DNA of 64,000 bases, taken from the NCBI RefSeq assembly GCF_003123685.1, contig NZ_QCYJ01000160.1, positions 1 to 64,000 of the forward strand, given 5' to 3'. Source of the stretch: Nocardia aurea (GTDB lineage: Bacteria > Actinomycetota > Actinomycetes > Mycobacteriales > Mycobacteriaceae). Positions 26,398 to 34,837 of this stretch are shown here, piece after piece (positions within the stretch are counted from its first letter, which is position 1; every line of letters begins with the position of its first letter). Made by a program: the position numbers and the translations under genes. The notes under the pieces were generated by a model that was given only the letters and a program-made list of their open reading frames with translations, was not told the origin of the DNA and made no database searches.

Positions 26398-26426
26398 TTG
26401 CATCATCGTGCATAATCATTTGCATG
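26398..26426 (+). promoter_or_regulatory. Putative ARG boxes (ArgR/AhrC operator) upstream of argG
   Basis: Three TGCAT repeats occur at 26399-26403, 26409-26413 and 26421-26425, spaced 10 and 12 bases apart (about one helical turn each). An 18-base window starting at 26397 fits the ARG-box pattern with TGCAT in place of the enteric TGAAT half-site and TGCA in the partner half, as in known Streptomyces ARG boxes. The site is AT-rich against a GC-rich background and lies about 115-140 bases before the argG start, in the divergent region shared with the 58-residue gene. Confidence 0.6.
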
Positions 26427-26540
26427 ACGGCGCGGGCCGGTCGAAGAGGTCCCGATGTGCCGGGTCCGGGTCGCGCTCACCGCTCGCAGGCGCGGGCCTC
26501 ATACTGCTGAGACACGAAGAGAACCGAGGAGCACACAGAC

Positions 26541-27743
26541 ATGTCCGATCGCGTCGTACTCGCCTACTCCGGTGGGCTTGACACCTCCGTCGCCATCAGC
26601 TGGATCGGCAAGGAGACCGGCGCCGAGGTCGTGGCCGTCGCCATCGATCTCGGTCAGGGCGGCGAGGACATGAACGTGGTGCGCCAGCGCGCCATCGACT
26701 GCGGTGCGGTCGAGGCCGTCGTGGTCGACGCCCGTGACGAGTTCGCCGAAGAGTACTGCCTGCCCACCATCCAGGCCAACGCCATGTACATGGGCGAATA
26801 CCCGCTGGTCTCGGCGATCAGCCGGCCGCTGATCGTGAAGCATCTGGTGGAAGCGGCCAAGTTCCACGGCGCCACCACCGTCGCGCACGGCTGCACCGGC
26901 AAGGGCAACGACCAGGTCCGCTTCGAGGTCGGCATCGGCGCGCTCGCGCCCGATCTGAACGTCATCGCGCCGGTCCGCGACTACGCGTGGACCAGGGAGA
27001 AGGCCATCGCCTTCGCCGAGGAGAACAAACTCCCGATCAACGTCACCAAGAAGTCGCCGTTCTCCATCGACCAGAACGTGTGGGGCCGCGCGGTCGAGAC
27101 CGGATTCCTCGAGGATCTGTGGAACGCGCCGACCAAGGATGTCTACGACTACACCGCCGACCCGACCGTCAACTTCGAAGCGCCCGACGAACTCATCGTC
27201 AGCTTCGACAAGGGCGTGCCGGTCGCCATCGACGGACGCCAGGTCAGCGTGCTCGAAGCCATCGTCGAACTGAACCACCGCGCGGGCCGCCAGGGCGTCG
27301 GCCGCCTGGACATGGTCGAGGACCGGCTCGTCGGCATCAAGAGCCGCGAGATCTACGAGGCGCCGGGCGCGATCGCGCTGATCACCGCGCACCAAGCCCT
27401 GGAGCACGTCACCATCGAGCGTGAACTGGGCCGCTACAAGCGTCAGGTCGAGCAGCGCTGGAGCGAGCTGGCCTACGACGGCCTGTGGTTCTCCCCGCTC
27501 AAGCGCGCGCTGGACGCCTTCGTCCAGGACACCCAGCAGCACGTCTCCGGCGATATCCGGATGGTGCTGCACGGCGGTTCCGTCGTGGTCAACGGGCGTC
27601 GCTCGGATCAGTCGCTCTACGACTTCAACCTGGCCACCTACGACGAGGGTGACACTTTCGACCAGTCGCTGGCCAAGGGGTTCGTGCAGATCCACGGTCT
27701 GTCCTCCAAGGTCGCCGCGCGCCGGGATCTGAACCAGAAGTAG
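26541..27743 (+). CDS. argG: Argininosuccinate synthase
   Basis: Catalyses ATP-dependent condensation of citrulline and aspartate to argininosuccinate, the penultimate step of arginine synthesis in the cytosol. The 400 residues are the normal length. The nucleotide-binding PP-loop LAYSGGLDTSVA lies at about residues 7-18, with further signature stretches HGCTGKGNDQVRFE (about 116-129) and KKSPFSIDQNVWGR. The start ATG at 26541 has GAGGAG 9 bases upstream. argH lies further downstream on the same strand, but about 1.2 kb away instead of adjacent. Expression is probably arginine-controlled through the upstream ARG boxes. Confidence 0.97.
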   Translation: MSDRVVLAYSGGLDTSVAISWIGKETGAEVVAVAIDLGQGGEDMNVVRQRAIDCGAVEAVVVDARDEFAEEYCLPTIQANAMYMGEYPLVSAISRPLIVKHLVEAAKFHGATTVAHGCTGKGNDQVRFEVGIGALAPDLNVIAPVRDYAWTREKAIAFAEENKLPINVTKKSPFSIDQNVWGRAVETGFLEDLWNAPTKDVYDYTADPTVNFEAPDELIVSFDKGVPVAIDGRQVSVLEAIVELNHRAGRQGVGRLDMVEDRLVGIKSREIYEAPGAIALITAHQALEHVTIERELGRYKRQVEQRWSELAYDGLWFSPLKRALDAFVQDTQQHVSGDIRMVLHGGSVVVNGRRSDQSLYDFNLATYDEGDTFDQSLAKGFVQIHGLSSKVAARRDLNQK

Positions 27744-28935
27744 TCGCATGGGTGCGGCGTCGGTGGAATGAATCCGCCGATGTCCGCGGCGCGCTTCGCC
27801 CGGCGGCACCGGGCGGCGCGATTCGCGGTACCGCTGACGGTCTACCAGATGACGTCGGCGGGTCCTTCGGGCGAGAGCGCGGTGACGATCGGCGTACCGC
27901 CGGACCGCCGCCTGGACGCTCATCGGTCACGGGAGCGTCGGGCGACCCGATCGAGTGGAGATCCACCGGTTTCGGGTCGACTCGTCGCAGGAGATCGGTT
28001 GATCACCGACAGTTCGACTAGCACGGACAGCTCGGCAGGCAACGGACAGTTCGACCAGCGTCGACAGGTCGGTCCGTGTCGACAGATGGCCCAGCACGGA
28101 CAGTGCGGTCGGCACGGACAGTGTGATCGGCACCGATAAGTCGGCGGGCGCTGACAGTTCGGTCTGTGTCGACGGATCGGCCAGCACCGATAGGTCGGGT
28201 TTGCAGCGACGCTCCGGTCGGTGTCGATAGTTCGGCTGGTCACGGACCTTCGGTCAGCACCGACGGATCGGCGGGCACCGACGGACCGGCGGATCTCGGT
28301 CGGATCGGCCGGAACGGACGGTCAGGTCGTCAGTCCGGAGGTGCTCGGTCCGGCGGTAACCGTCTGATGAGCTCGACCCGGTCGAGATTCGCGACATGCT
28401 CGATCCGGATCCGGAGGTACTTCTCATCGACCGACCGCTGACCACCTGTGCCACCGGTCCTGTCCGACGGCAACTCGAATCGGCACCTGTCAGTCGCCGC
28501 CCTTGCAAGGCACAGCGCGGCAGTCGCATGCCCGGACACGGCCTGGCGCTGCTGCGACAGCCGGTGCGCGCTGGACCAAGGGCTTCGCTGTCTACGCGAA
28601 ACAGCGGCCCGCCTATGCCGGAGCGCGCATCGCGGCTGCTCATCGCTCCGGTCGCCCACGTTCGCACCCACGAGCGACATGAGCGCAACTCGCGTCGTGC
28701 GCTGGACCTGCCTCGGGTCGGGGACTGCCCCCTGAGCCCCGCTGGCTTCCGGCAGCGACAGCGCGCCCGTTCGCGAACACTTCGACGCACACCCCAATCC
28801 ACCCCCGGAGGACACGGCACGCGGACCCTGCGTGCCGGTGACGTTCAGGTCTGCTGGTTCGATGGTCACGACCGCGTGGCCACCGACCAGCCACCCGACA
28901 ACCGACTTCCCCATCCGACCGAAGGAGAGCCAACG
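27744..28935. other. Gene-free 1.2 kb spacer between argG and argH with minisatellite
   Basis: No frame in this 1.2 kb is convincing as a gene. Some long frames stay open only because of the GC bias and the 18-bp repeat, which lies at 28004-28310. One minus-strand frame ends KYLRIRIEHVANLDRVELIR (about 28336-28395), which looks slightly protein-like and might be gene debris. The argH frame is open far upstream of its true start. In many actinobacteria argG and argH are close neighbours, so this spacer looks like an expansion. Confidence 0.5.
28004..28310. repeat. Degenerate 18-bp tandem repeat (minisatellite)
   Basis: About 16 copies of an 18-base unit close to ACCGACAGTTCGGTCGGC run head to tail with substitutions and occasional one- to five-base length changes. 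Examples begin at 28004, 28078 and 28268. Eighteen bases equal six codons, so several frames read hexapeptide-periodic sequence (for example LSVPIT-LSVPTA-LSVLGH on the minus strand), but none has a credible start. There are no spacers, so it is not a CRISPR array. Confidence 0.8.
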
Positions 28936-30372
28936 ATGACATCGAGCGAGCACTCGTCACACAGCGGCACGAACGAGGGTGCGCTCTGGGGTGGCCGCTT
29001 CGCGTCGGGCCCCGCCGCCGCCATGGCCGCGCTGAGCAAGTCGACGCATTTCGACTGGGTGCTCGCCCCCTACGATGTCCGCGCGTCCAAAGCGCACGCG
29101 CGTGTGCTGCACAAGGCGGGCCTGCTGTCCGACAGCGACTTGTCCGGGATGCTCGCCGGACTGGATCGCCTTGCGGCGGATGTGGATTCGGGTGCGTTCG
29201 GTCCGCTGGAATCCGACGAGGACGTGCACGGCGCGTTGGAACGCGGACTCATCGACCGGGTCGGCACCGAACTCGGCGGCCGGTTGCGGGCGGGACGTTC
29301 CCGCAACGACCAGGTCGCCACGCTGTTCCGGATGTGGTTGCGCGACGCGGTCCGTCGCGTCGCCTTCGGACTGCTCGAAGTGGTCGACGCGCTCGTCGCG
29401 CAGGCGGCCGCGCATCCCGACGCGGTGATGCCGGGTAAGACGCATCTGCAAGCGGCGCAACCGGTTCTGCTCGCCCACCACCTGCTCGCGCACGCGCATC
29501 CGCTGCTGCGCGATATCGACCGGCTGCGCGATTTCGACAAACGCGCCGCCGTCTCGCCCTACGGCTCGGGTGCGCTGGCGGGGTCCTCGCTCGGCCTGGA
29601 TCCGGAACAGATCGCGGCGGAACTGGATTTCACCGCCGCCGCGGCCAATTCGATCGATGCCACGTCCTCTCGCGATTTCGCGGCGGAGGCGGCCTTCGTG
29701 CTGGCCATGATCGGTGTCGATCTGAGCCGGATGGCCGAGGAGGTCGTCATCTGGAGCACACCGGAATTCGGCTACATCACTCTCGCGGACGCGTGGTCCA
29801 CCGGCTCGTCGATCATGCCGCAGAAGAAGAATCCCGACGTCTCCGAACTCACCAGGGGCAAGGCGGGACGGCTCATCGGCAACCTCGCCGGCCTGCTCGC
29901 CACCCTCAAGGCGCAGCCGCTCGCCTACAACCGTGACCTGCAGGAAGACAAGGAACCGCTGTTCGATTCGGTCGCCCAGCTGGAACTGCTGCTGCCCGCC
30001 ATCGCGGGCCTGGTCGCCACCCTCACCTTCCACACCGACCGCATGGCCGAGCTCGCCCCCGCGGGCTTCACCCTCGCCACCGATATCGCCGAATGGCTGG
30101 TGCGCCAGGGTGTTCCGTTCCGTGTCGCGCACGAGGCGGCGGGCGGGTGCGTCCGGGCGGCCGAAGCGCGCGGCGTCGGACTCGACGAACTCACCGACGA
30201 GGAATTCACCGCCGTCGACCCCGCCCTCACCCCGCAGGTGCGCGAGGTGCTGACGGTGCAGGGCTCCATCGCCTCGCGCAACGCCCGCGGCGGCACGGCC
30301 GGTGTGCAGGTCGTGGCTCAGCTCGACGAGGTGCGGGCGCAGGCGTCGGCATTGCGTGACTGGCTGCGCTGA
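28936..30372 (+). CDS. argH: Argininosuccinate lyase
   Basis: Cleaves argininosuccinate to arginine and fumarate, the last step of arginine synthesis; a homotetramer of the fumarase/aspartase superfamily. 478 residues from ATG at 28936, preceded by AAGGAGA 8 bases away. The same frame is open for 540 bases further upstream but reads non-protein-like sequence, so the longer start was rejected. Hallmarks: WGGRFASGP at the N-terminus, ESDEDVHGALERGL, GRSRNDQVATLFR, the TH-box GKTHLQAAQPV, and the superfamily signature GSSIMPQKKNPD near residues 291-302. All conserved active-site stretches are present. Confidence 0.97.
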   Translation: MTSSEHSSHSGTNEGALWGGRFASGPAAAMAALSKSTHFDWVLAPYDVRASKAHARVLHKAGLLSDSDLSGMLAGLDRLAADVDSGAFGPLESDEDVHGALERGLIDRVGTELGGRLRAGRSRNDQVATLFRMWLRDAVRRVAFGLLEVVDALVAQAAAHPDAVMPGKTHLQAAQPVLLAHHLLAHAHPLLRDIDRLRDFDKRAAVSPYGSGALAGSSLGLDPEQIAAELDFTAAAANSIDATSSRDFAAEAAFVLAMIGVDLSRMAEEVVIWSTPEFGYITLADAWSTGSSIMPQKKNPDVSELTRGKAGRLIGNLAGLLATLKAQPLAYNRDLQEDKEPLFDSVAQLELLLPAIAGLVATLTFHTDRMAELAPAGFTLATDIAEWLVRQGVPFRVAHEAAGGCVRAAEARGVGLDELTDEEFTAVDPALTPQVREVLTVQGSIASRNARGGTAGVQVVAQLDEVRAQASALRDWLR

Positions 30373-30403
30373 GATCGGCGACCGCACCGGGATGCCGCAC
30401 CGT

Positions 30404-31102
30404 TCAGGTCGACCACGCGTCCGTTCGGCCCAGCAGATTCGCGACCCGTAGCAGCGGGGTGATGTGCTCGGGTATCGCACGGACGCGGTTCAGGTGCCCC
30501 ACCGAGTAGGTCATCAGATCGTTGCCCGCGACGCTCCACAGGGGCACGGCGCCCGCGATGTGGGCGTCGATCAGGTCCGGCCCGACGAGGTGGCGGACAT
30601 AGCCCGGGTCGCGGCTCGCGATCCAGAAGCGGTTGTCGAACCAGATATTGCCGGTCGCGGTCGGTTTGTCGCCGAATATCGAGCGGTGCAGGATTCCGAG
30701 CGTGCCGCGTTCCACGACCGCGATCGGCGGATGCGGACGGTCCAGATGCACGATCGTCACGACGAAATGGTGCCTCCGGGTGGTCGTGCGTGTCGTCCCG
30801 TCGGTCGACCGCTCGTTCGTCGTCGTCCGATAGTGGTAGTCCGCGACCGTGACCCGCCTGCCGTCGAGCACGCGGGTGAGGGCGACGCCGACGCCGCGCG
30901 CGTTCGCGCCGGGCATTCGCGCTGTCCACGGCGCGTGGAGTCCCTCGGCGTACTGCCATCCGTTGTTCGCCGCCCACTGCCGCAGTGCGTGACGCCTTCG
31001 GTGCTCGGCGTGTACGCCGACGGCGCCGACGACCGCGGGCAGGAAGACGAGCAGCGGCGTGGCGCACAGCGTGCCCATCGCCACGTGCATGGGCAGGTTC
31101 AC
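30404..31102 (-). CDS. Conserved actinobacterial membrane-anchored protein
   Basis: 232 residues from GTG at 31102, with GGGGGA close upstream. ATG at 31090 is a possible later start. One N-terminal hydrophobic helix (about residues 8-27; GTLCATPLLVFLPAVVGAVG) is followed by a basic segment with the AEHRRRHALRQWAANNGWQY pattern. This is common in a family of actinobacterial proteins with a short anchor and a cytosolic beta-rich domain (VTVADYHYRTTT, HHFVVTIVHLDRP). No enzymatic motif is visible. It is convergent with argH (31 bases apart) and divergent from the SMR pump. The biochemical role is unknown. Confidence 0.75.
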   Translation of the reverse strand: MNLPMHVAMGTLCATPLLVFLPAVVGAVGVHAEHRRRHALRQWAANNGWQYAEGLHAPWTARMPGANARGVGVALTRVLDGRRVTVADYHYRTTTNERSTDGTTRTTTRRHHFVVTIVHLDRPHPPIAVVERGTLGILHRSIFGDKPTATGNIWFDNRFWIASRDPGYVRHLVGPDLIDAHIAGAVPLWSVAGNDLMTYSVGHLNRVRAIPEHITPLLRVANLLGRTDAWST

Positions 31103-31168
31103 GGACGATCCCCCGAGTTCTCGATCCCGGGGACGACCCGGCCCCCGCGCATCCGATCGTATCCTCGC

Positions 31169-31174
31169 TAGGGT
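31169..31174 (+). promoter_or_regulatory. Putative leaderless -10 box of the SMR gene
   Basis: TAGGGT ends 6 bases before the ATG at 31181, and no ribosome-binding site is present between them. This is the TANNNT arrangement of leaderless actinobacterial transcripts. Confidence 0.5.
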
Positions 31175-31180
31175 GCCGTC

Positions 31181-31504
31181 ATGACCTTTCTGTTCCTGGC
31201 GCTCGCGATCGTTTCCGAGATCTCCGCGACCATCTCGTTGAAACTGTCCGAGGGGTTCAGCAAGGTGATTCCCTCGATCATCGTGGTGATCGGATACTGT
31301 GCCGCGTTCTTCTTCCTCGCCCAGGCGCTCAAACGCGGTATGGCGATCGGCGTCGCCTACGGCATCTGGTCCGCGATCGGTGTGGCGGCGGTCGCTACGA
31401 TCGGCGCGCTGTTCCTGGACGAGAAGTTGACCCCGGTGCAGGTCGGTGGCGTCGCGCTGGTGATCCTGGGTGTGCTGGCATTGGAACTCGGTGGGGCGCA
31501 CTGA
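31181..31504 (+). CDS. Small multidrug resistance (SMR) family efflux protein
   Basis: A 107-residue, four-helix membrane protein of the EmrE/Mmr/SugE family that exports cationic compounds or guanidinium in exchange for protons as an antiparallel dimer. Helix 1 contains the essential glutamate in FLALAIVSEISATISLK (Glu near position 13-14). Helix 2 has IIVVIGYCAAFFFLAQALK and the typical GMAIGVAYGIWSAIGV motif of helix 3. Helix 4 is VQVGGVALVILGVLALEL. Drug-exporting members and guanidinium exporters share this layout, and the substrate cannot be told with confidence. The gene is probably translated from a leaderless mRNA. Its stop lies 2 bases before the end of the convergent esterase gene. 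Confidence 0.92.
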   Translation: MTFLFLALAIVSEISATISLKLSEGFSKVIPSIIVVIGYCAAFFFLAQALKRGMAIGVAYGIWSAIGVAAVATIGALFLDEKLTPVQVGGVALVILGVLALELGGAH

Positions 31505-31505
31505 G

Positions 31506-32492
31506 TTACGCGCCGCTGCTCCAGCACGCGGTGGTGAAGCGGCGGATCTCCTCGGCGCGGTCGTCGTCCTCCGGTGCCCGGCCGAGGAATCCGCCGTGCC
31601 CGGCCGCTTCCCAGACGTGCAGTTCGGCCCGCACGCCCGCCGAACGCATCGCGCGGTGCAGGCGGACGGTGTCCGAGAGCAGCATGTCGCGGGTTCCGGA
31701 AAGCAGCAGGGCGGGTGGGAATCCCGCGTGGAATTCGCCGAAAAGCGGTGAGACGTAGGGGTCGCGCAGATCGGCGGCGCCCGCGTAGAGCAGTGTCGAC
31801 GGCGTGGGGCCGGTGAGGATGTTGTCGAGTCCGCGGTTGGTCTGCCAGGTGTCACCGGATTCGGTGAGATCGGCCGCCGGGGTCGCCAGTACGACACCCG
31901 CCGGTAGGGGGAGCCCCTCGTCGCGCGCCCGCAGGATCATCGCCGCGGCCAGATTCGCGCCCGCCGACACGCCACCGACCACGATCTCGCCGGGGTCGCG
32001 TTGTTCGAGCAGCGCGCGATAGGCGGCGAGGCAGTCGTCGAGGGGTACCGGGTAGGGGTGGTCCGGCGGCATCCGGTAGTCGACCGACCACGACCGCACG
32101 CCCACACGCAGCGCGTTGTCGATCCCGCGCAGACGGCAGATCTCGCCGCCGCCCTGGGTGAACGCGCCGCCGTGGAATTCGAGGTAGACGCGACGGTCGT
32201 CGGGGTCGAACGCGTGCGGGGTGATGACGTAGACCCGGGCCCCTCCGGCGGAGATCTCCTCGACCGCGACCTCGCGTGCGGCGTCGGAGGCGGGGGCCAT
32301 CGCGAGGGCGGTCCGATCCATTTCGGCGATCAGCGTCCGCCAGCCGTCGGCGTCGTCGCGCGCGGGCCATTCCGGTGTGGGCGCGAGCGGGCCGAGCGCG
32401 AGGATCGCTCGTGCCTGTTCGCTCACCGAGGAGGGCACCGGGATATCGCGCTCCCGCAATCGCAGGTGTGGCAGTGACCGGCCGATCGTCAC
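31506..32492 (-). CDS. Alpha/beta hydrolase, HSL-type esterase
   Basis: A 328-residue cytosolic hydrolase of the hormone-sensitive-lipase group, acting on short acyl esters. GTG at 32492 was chosen because AAGGAGG lies 6 bases upstream; the open frame continues further but without a better site. The oxyanion motif is HGGAF (near residue 120, a variant of HGGG). The nucleophile elbow is GGVSAGANLA (G-x-S-x-G, near residue 190). The acid is in SGTRDMLLSD and the catalytic His in WEAAGHGGF near the C-terminus. All three catalytic residues are present. It lies convergent with the SMR gene and upstream of nothing on its strand except the TetR gene, 75 bases away, so these two may be co-transcribed. 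Confidence 0.88.
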   Translation of the reverse strand: MTIGRSLPHLRLRERDIPVPSSVSEQARAILALGPLAPTPEWPARDDADGWRTLIAEMDRTALAMAPASDAAREVAVEEISAGGARVYVITPHAFDPDDRRVYLEFHGGAFTQGGGEICRLRGIDNALRVGVRSWSVDYRMPPDHPYPVPLDDCLAAYRALLEQRDPGEIVVGGVSAGANLAAAMILRARDEGLPLPAGVVLATPAADLTESGDTWQTNRGLDNILTGPTPSTLLYAGAADLRDPYVSPLFGEFHAGFPPALLLSGTRDMLLSDTVRLHRAMRSAGVRAELHVWEAAGHGGFLGRAPEDDDRAEEIRRFTTACWSSGA

Positions 32493-32567
32493 GACCGCCT
32501 CCTTCGAGAATGAAATTCTGAATCGCGAGAATAGCAATCTTGCCGAGGTGGCGGCAACGGTCGGGCG

Positions 32568-33314
32568 CTACTCCGCGTCGGGGGCGGGCAGTCGACTGGC
32601 GACTCCGTCCAGGAACATCGCGACCCCGTGCGCGAACACGTCGTCCGTGGGTGCGGCGACATACGCGGCGCCCGCGGTGCGCAGGGCGATGTAGCGCTCG
32701 GCGGGCAGGCTCGCGAGCAGACGGGCGAAACCGTCGGAGCGGGAGGCCCCGAGTGGGCCGCGCCCCGCGACACTGCGCTGGATATCGACCGCTCCCGCGA
32801 CGAATTGGATCATCGTGGTGGTGTTGAACGCGGCCTGCTCGGGGGTGCTGCCCGCTTCGAGGAACAATTCCAGCACGGCGTCGACCAGGCGCAGGGTGTT
32901 GGGTCCGTACCCGGCGGTGCCGCGACCCACGGCCGGGGGCAGTGGCTGCGACAGGATGACGCGCCGCGTCTCGTGCATCAGCGCCTCGGCGTCGGCGCGC
33001 CAGCCGCGGCCGGTGCGCACCAGGCGGATGTCGCCCATGACGTGGTCGGCGATCAACGCGATCAGTTCGTCACGGCCCGCGATGTGGCGATAGAGCGACG
33101 CGCTGCTGGTATCGAGACGTTCGGCGACCCGGCGCACGGTCAGCGCGTCGACACCGTCCTCGCGCAGCAGATCCACCGCGGCCGTGACGATCTTGGTGGT
33201 CGACAGGCCGCCGTCGCGCGGCCTGCGCCGGTTCTCCGTCGCGGCGCGTTCGAGCCACCACTGCGCCGATCCGGGCTCGGGCGCGTCGGGATCCGGGCAG
33301 TCGGGGCGGGTCAT
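32568..33314 (-). CDS. TetR-family regulator of the adjacent SDR locus
   Basis: 248 residues from ATG at 33314. The N-terminal helix-turn-helix (TKIVTAAVDLLREDGVDALT, then RRVAERLDTSSASLYRHIAG) and the downstream helical TetR_C-like ligand domain are clear. The frame is open further upstream, but those starts would lie in or next to the operator at 33392-33416 and lack a ribosome-binding site. The ATG at 33314 has a poor site too, so the start is uncertain by about 20 residues. A perfect inverted repeat sits between this gene and the divergent SDR gene, so autoregulation and control of SDR-PPOX is the natural reading. The ligand is unknown. Confidence 0.85.
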   Translation of the reverse strand: MTRPDCPDPDAPEPGSAQWWLERAATENRRRPRDGGLSTTKIVTAAVDLLREDGVDALTVRRVAERLDTSSASLYRHIAGRDELIALIADHVMGDIRLVRTGRGWRADAEALMHETRRVILSQPLPPAVGRGTAGYGPNTLRLVDAVLELFLEAGSTPEQAAFNTTTMIQFVAGAVDIQRSVAGRGPLGASRSDGFARLLASLPAERYIALRTAGAAYVAAPTDDVFAHGVAMFLDGVASRLPAPDAE

Positions 33315-33386
33315 GGCGCCGTCGACGGCGCGAGGTCGGGTCGGTAACAGCGCATTCGCCTCTATCCGCTCGTGGGGCAGCACCCC

Positions 33387-33417
33387 TTGACAGTATGCGA
33401 TCGGCGCTCGCATACTA
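33387..33417. promoter_or_regulatory. TetR operator overlapping divergent promoters
   Basis: AGTATGCGA (33392-33400) and TCGCATACT (33408-33416) form a perfect 9-base inverted repeat around a 7-base centre. On the + strand TTGACA (33387-33392) and CATACT (33411-33416) are spaced by 18 bases, a near-consensus promoter for the SDR gene with the operator exactly between its hexamers. On the minus strand TAGTAT (33417-33412) is a good -10 for the TetR gene. A bound repressor would block both. Confidence 0.8.
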
Positions 33418-33511
33418 CCGAATCGGAAATGGGAGCGGTGATCGCATTGCGGTGGCGTCGTCACCCCGGCCGCTTCGCACGACACCGCCCAGCGCGGCAC
33501 AGGAGAACACA

Positions 33512-34336
33512 ATGACGTTGTTCGACGCCTTCCGATTCGATGGCAAACGGGTGCTCGTGGTCGGCGGCGCGACCGGAATGGGCGCGGCCACAGCCGAACT
33601 CGCGCTCGCCGCGGGCGCCGAGGTCATCGTCGCCGACTGTGCGCCCATCACGATGGCCGGAGTGCGGACGATCGCGCTCGACCTGGCCGACGCCGCCACC
33701 ATCGATGCCGCGCTCGAACAGATCGGCGGGCCGGTGCACGCGCTGGTGGCCGCCGCCGGGGTGGCCGACGGCACCCCCGGAATCGAGCGGATCAACTTCC
33801 TCGGCCACCGCTACCTGATCGACCGGTTGCTCGCCGCCGATCTGCTGCCGTCCGGCGCGGCGATCGGATTCATCTCCTCCTCGGCGGGTCTGGGGTGGGA
33901 GTCGAATCTGACGCTGTTGCAGGAGTATCTGTCGATCACCGACTTCCACGACGCGGCGCGGTGGGCGGTGGAGCACGGCAAAGCGGACTACATGTTCAGC
34001 AAGCAGGCGGTCTGCGCCTACATCGCGACGCAGGCGCTGCCCTTGCGCAGCAGGGGAATCCGGATCAACGCCATCTGCCCCGGCCCGACCGACACCCCGC
34101 TGGCCCGCGCCAACGCCGCCAGCTGGCTCGGCTTCGGCGCCGACTTCCGCGCGGTAGCGGGAACCGAACCGGCGCGACCGATCGAGCAGGCCCGCCCGCT
34201 GCTGTTCCTGTGCAGCGACGCCGCCTCCGCCGTCAACGGCATCACCCTGACCTCCGACTCCGGATATTTCAGTTCCGGGATGGCCGGATCGTTCCCCGCC
34301 GCGACGCCCGTGGTCAACTTCATGCTCGGGCGCTGA
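33512..34336 (+). CDS. Short-chain dehydrogenase/reductase
   Basis: 274 residues from ATG at 33512, with AGGAG 6 bases upstream. An NAD(P)-dependent oxidoreductase of the SDR superfamily, with Rossmann motif VVGGATGMGAA (TGxxxGxG variant, about residues 15-25), the active-site Ser in FISSSAGLG, the catalytic pair Y-x3-K in YMFSKQAV, and the following PG motif in ICPGPTDTPLA. The short segment around GWESNLTLLQEYLSITDFHD is longer than in minimal SDRs and resembles 3-alpha-hydroxysteroid/carbonyl dehydrogenase types. Substrate unknown. It is co-directional with the PPOX gene 37 bases downstream and is probably repressed by the divergent TetR. Confidence 0.92.
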   Translation: MTLFDAFRFDGKRVLVVGGATGMGAATAELALAAGAEVIVADCAPITMAGVRTIALDLADAATIDAALEQIGGPVHALVAAAGVADGTPGIERINFLGHRYLIDRLLAADLLPSGAAIGFISSSAGLGWESNLTLLQEYLSITDFHDAARWAVEHGKADYMFSKQAVCAYIATQALPLRSRGIRINAICPGPTDTPLARANAASWLGFGADFRAVAGTEPARPIEQARPLLFLCSDAASAVNGITLTSDSGYFSSGMAGSFPAATPVVNFMLGR

Positions 34337-34373
34337 GCGCCGCCCACACGGCAACCGAAAGAGGTCGTATTCG

Positions 34374-34826
34374 ATGAAAGAACAACGGCGAGGACGCAAG
34401 ATCGCCATGACCCCGGCCGAGGTCGACGCCTTCCTCGCCGAGGAACGGACCTGTCGCGTGGCCACGACCGGCGCGGACGGGCCGCACCTGACGCCCCTGT
34501 GGTTCGTGTGGGACGGAACGGCGCTATGGCTCAACTCGGTGGTGAAGAGTCAACGCTGGACCGATGTCGTGCGCGATCCCAAGGTCGCCGTGCTCATCGA
34601 CGCGGGCCGTGAATTCAACGAGTTGCGCGGGGTGGAGATTCGCGGGGTGCTGACCCCGGTCGGCGAGGCGCCTCGGACCGGCGCCCCCGACCCGGATCTG
34701 GCGACTCCCGAGCTGTTGTTCGCCCGCAAATACGCGGGTCGCGACGAGATGCACTACGACGGTCGCCATGCCTGGCTGCGCCTGGAACCCACCAAATTCA
34801 CCAGTTGGGATTTCCGGAAGATGTAG
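34374..34826 (+). CDS. Split-barrel (PPOX class) flavin/F420-dependent protein
   Basis: 150 residues from ATG at 34374, with AGAGG about 9 bases upstream. The fold is that of the pyridoxamine-phosphate-oxidase-like split beta-barrel: a short helix AEVDAFLAEERTCRVATTGA, a strand pair with HLTPLWFVWDGTALWL, a conserved SQRWTDVVRDPKVAVLID stretch and a terminal TKFTSWDFRKM. Actinobacterial members bind FMN, F420 or haem and reduce or oxidise small molecules. The exact cofactor cannot be read from sequence alone. It follows the SDR gene by 37 bases, and a shared operon and pathway under the TetR repressor is likely. Convergent with the serine hydrolase, 11 bases away. Confidence 0.88.
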   Translation: MKEQRRGRKIAMTPAEVDAFLAEERTCRVATTGADGPHLTPLWFVWDGTALWLNSVVKSQRWTDVVRDPKVAVLIDAGREFNELRGVEIRGVLTPVGEAPRTGAPDPDLATPELLFARKYAGRDEMHYDGRHAWLRLEPTKFTSWDFRKM

Positions 34827-34837
34827 TGCCCCGGCGG

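Noticed and set aside
28004..28310. Possible CRISPR array
   Set aside because: Units are directly adjacent without spacers and are degenerate; no cas genes are in the window.
28396..28935. Upstream extension of the argH frame by 180 codons
   Set aside because: The sequence is non-protein-like, and the ATG at 28936 has a strong ribosome-binding site and the normal ArgH N-terminus.
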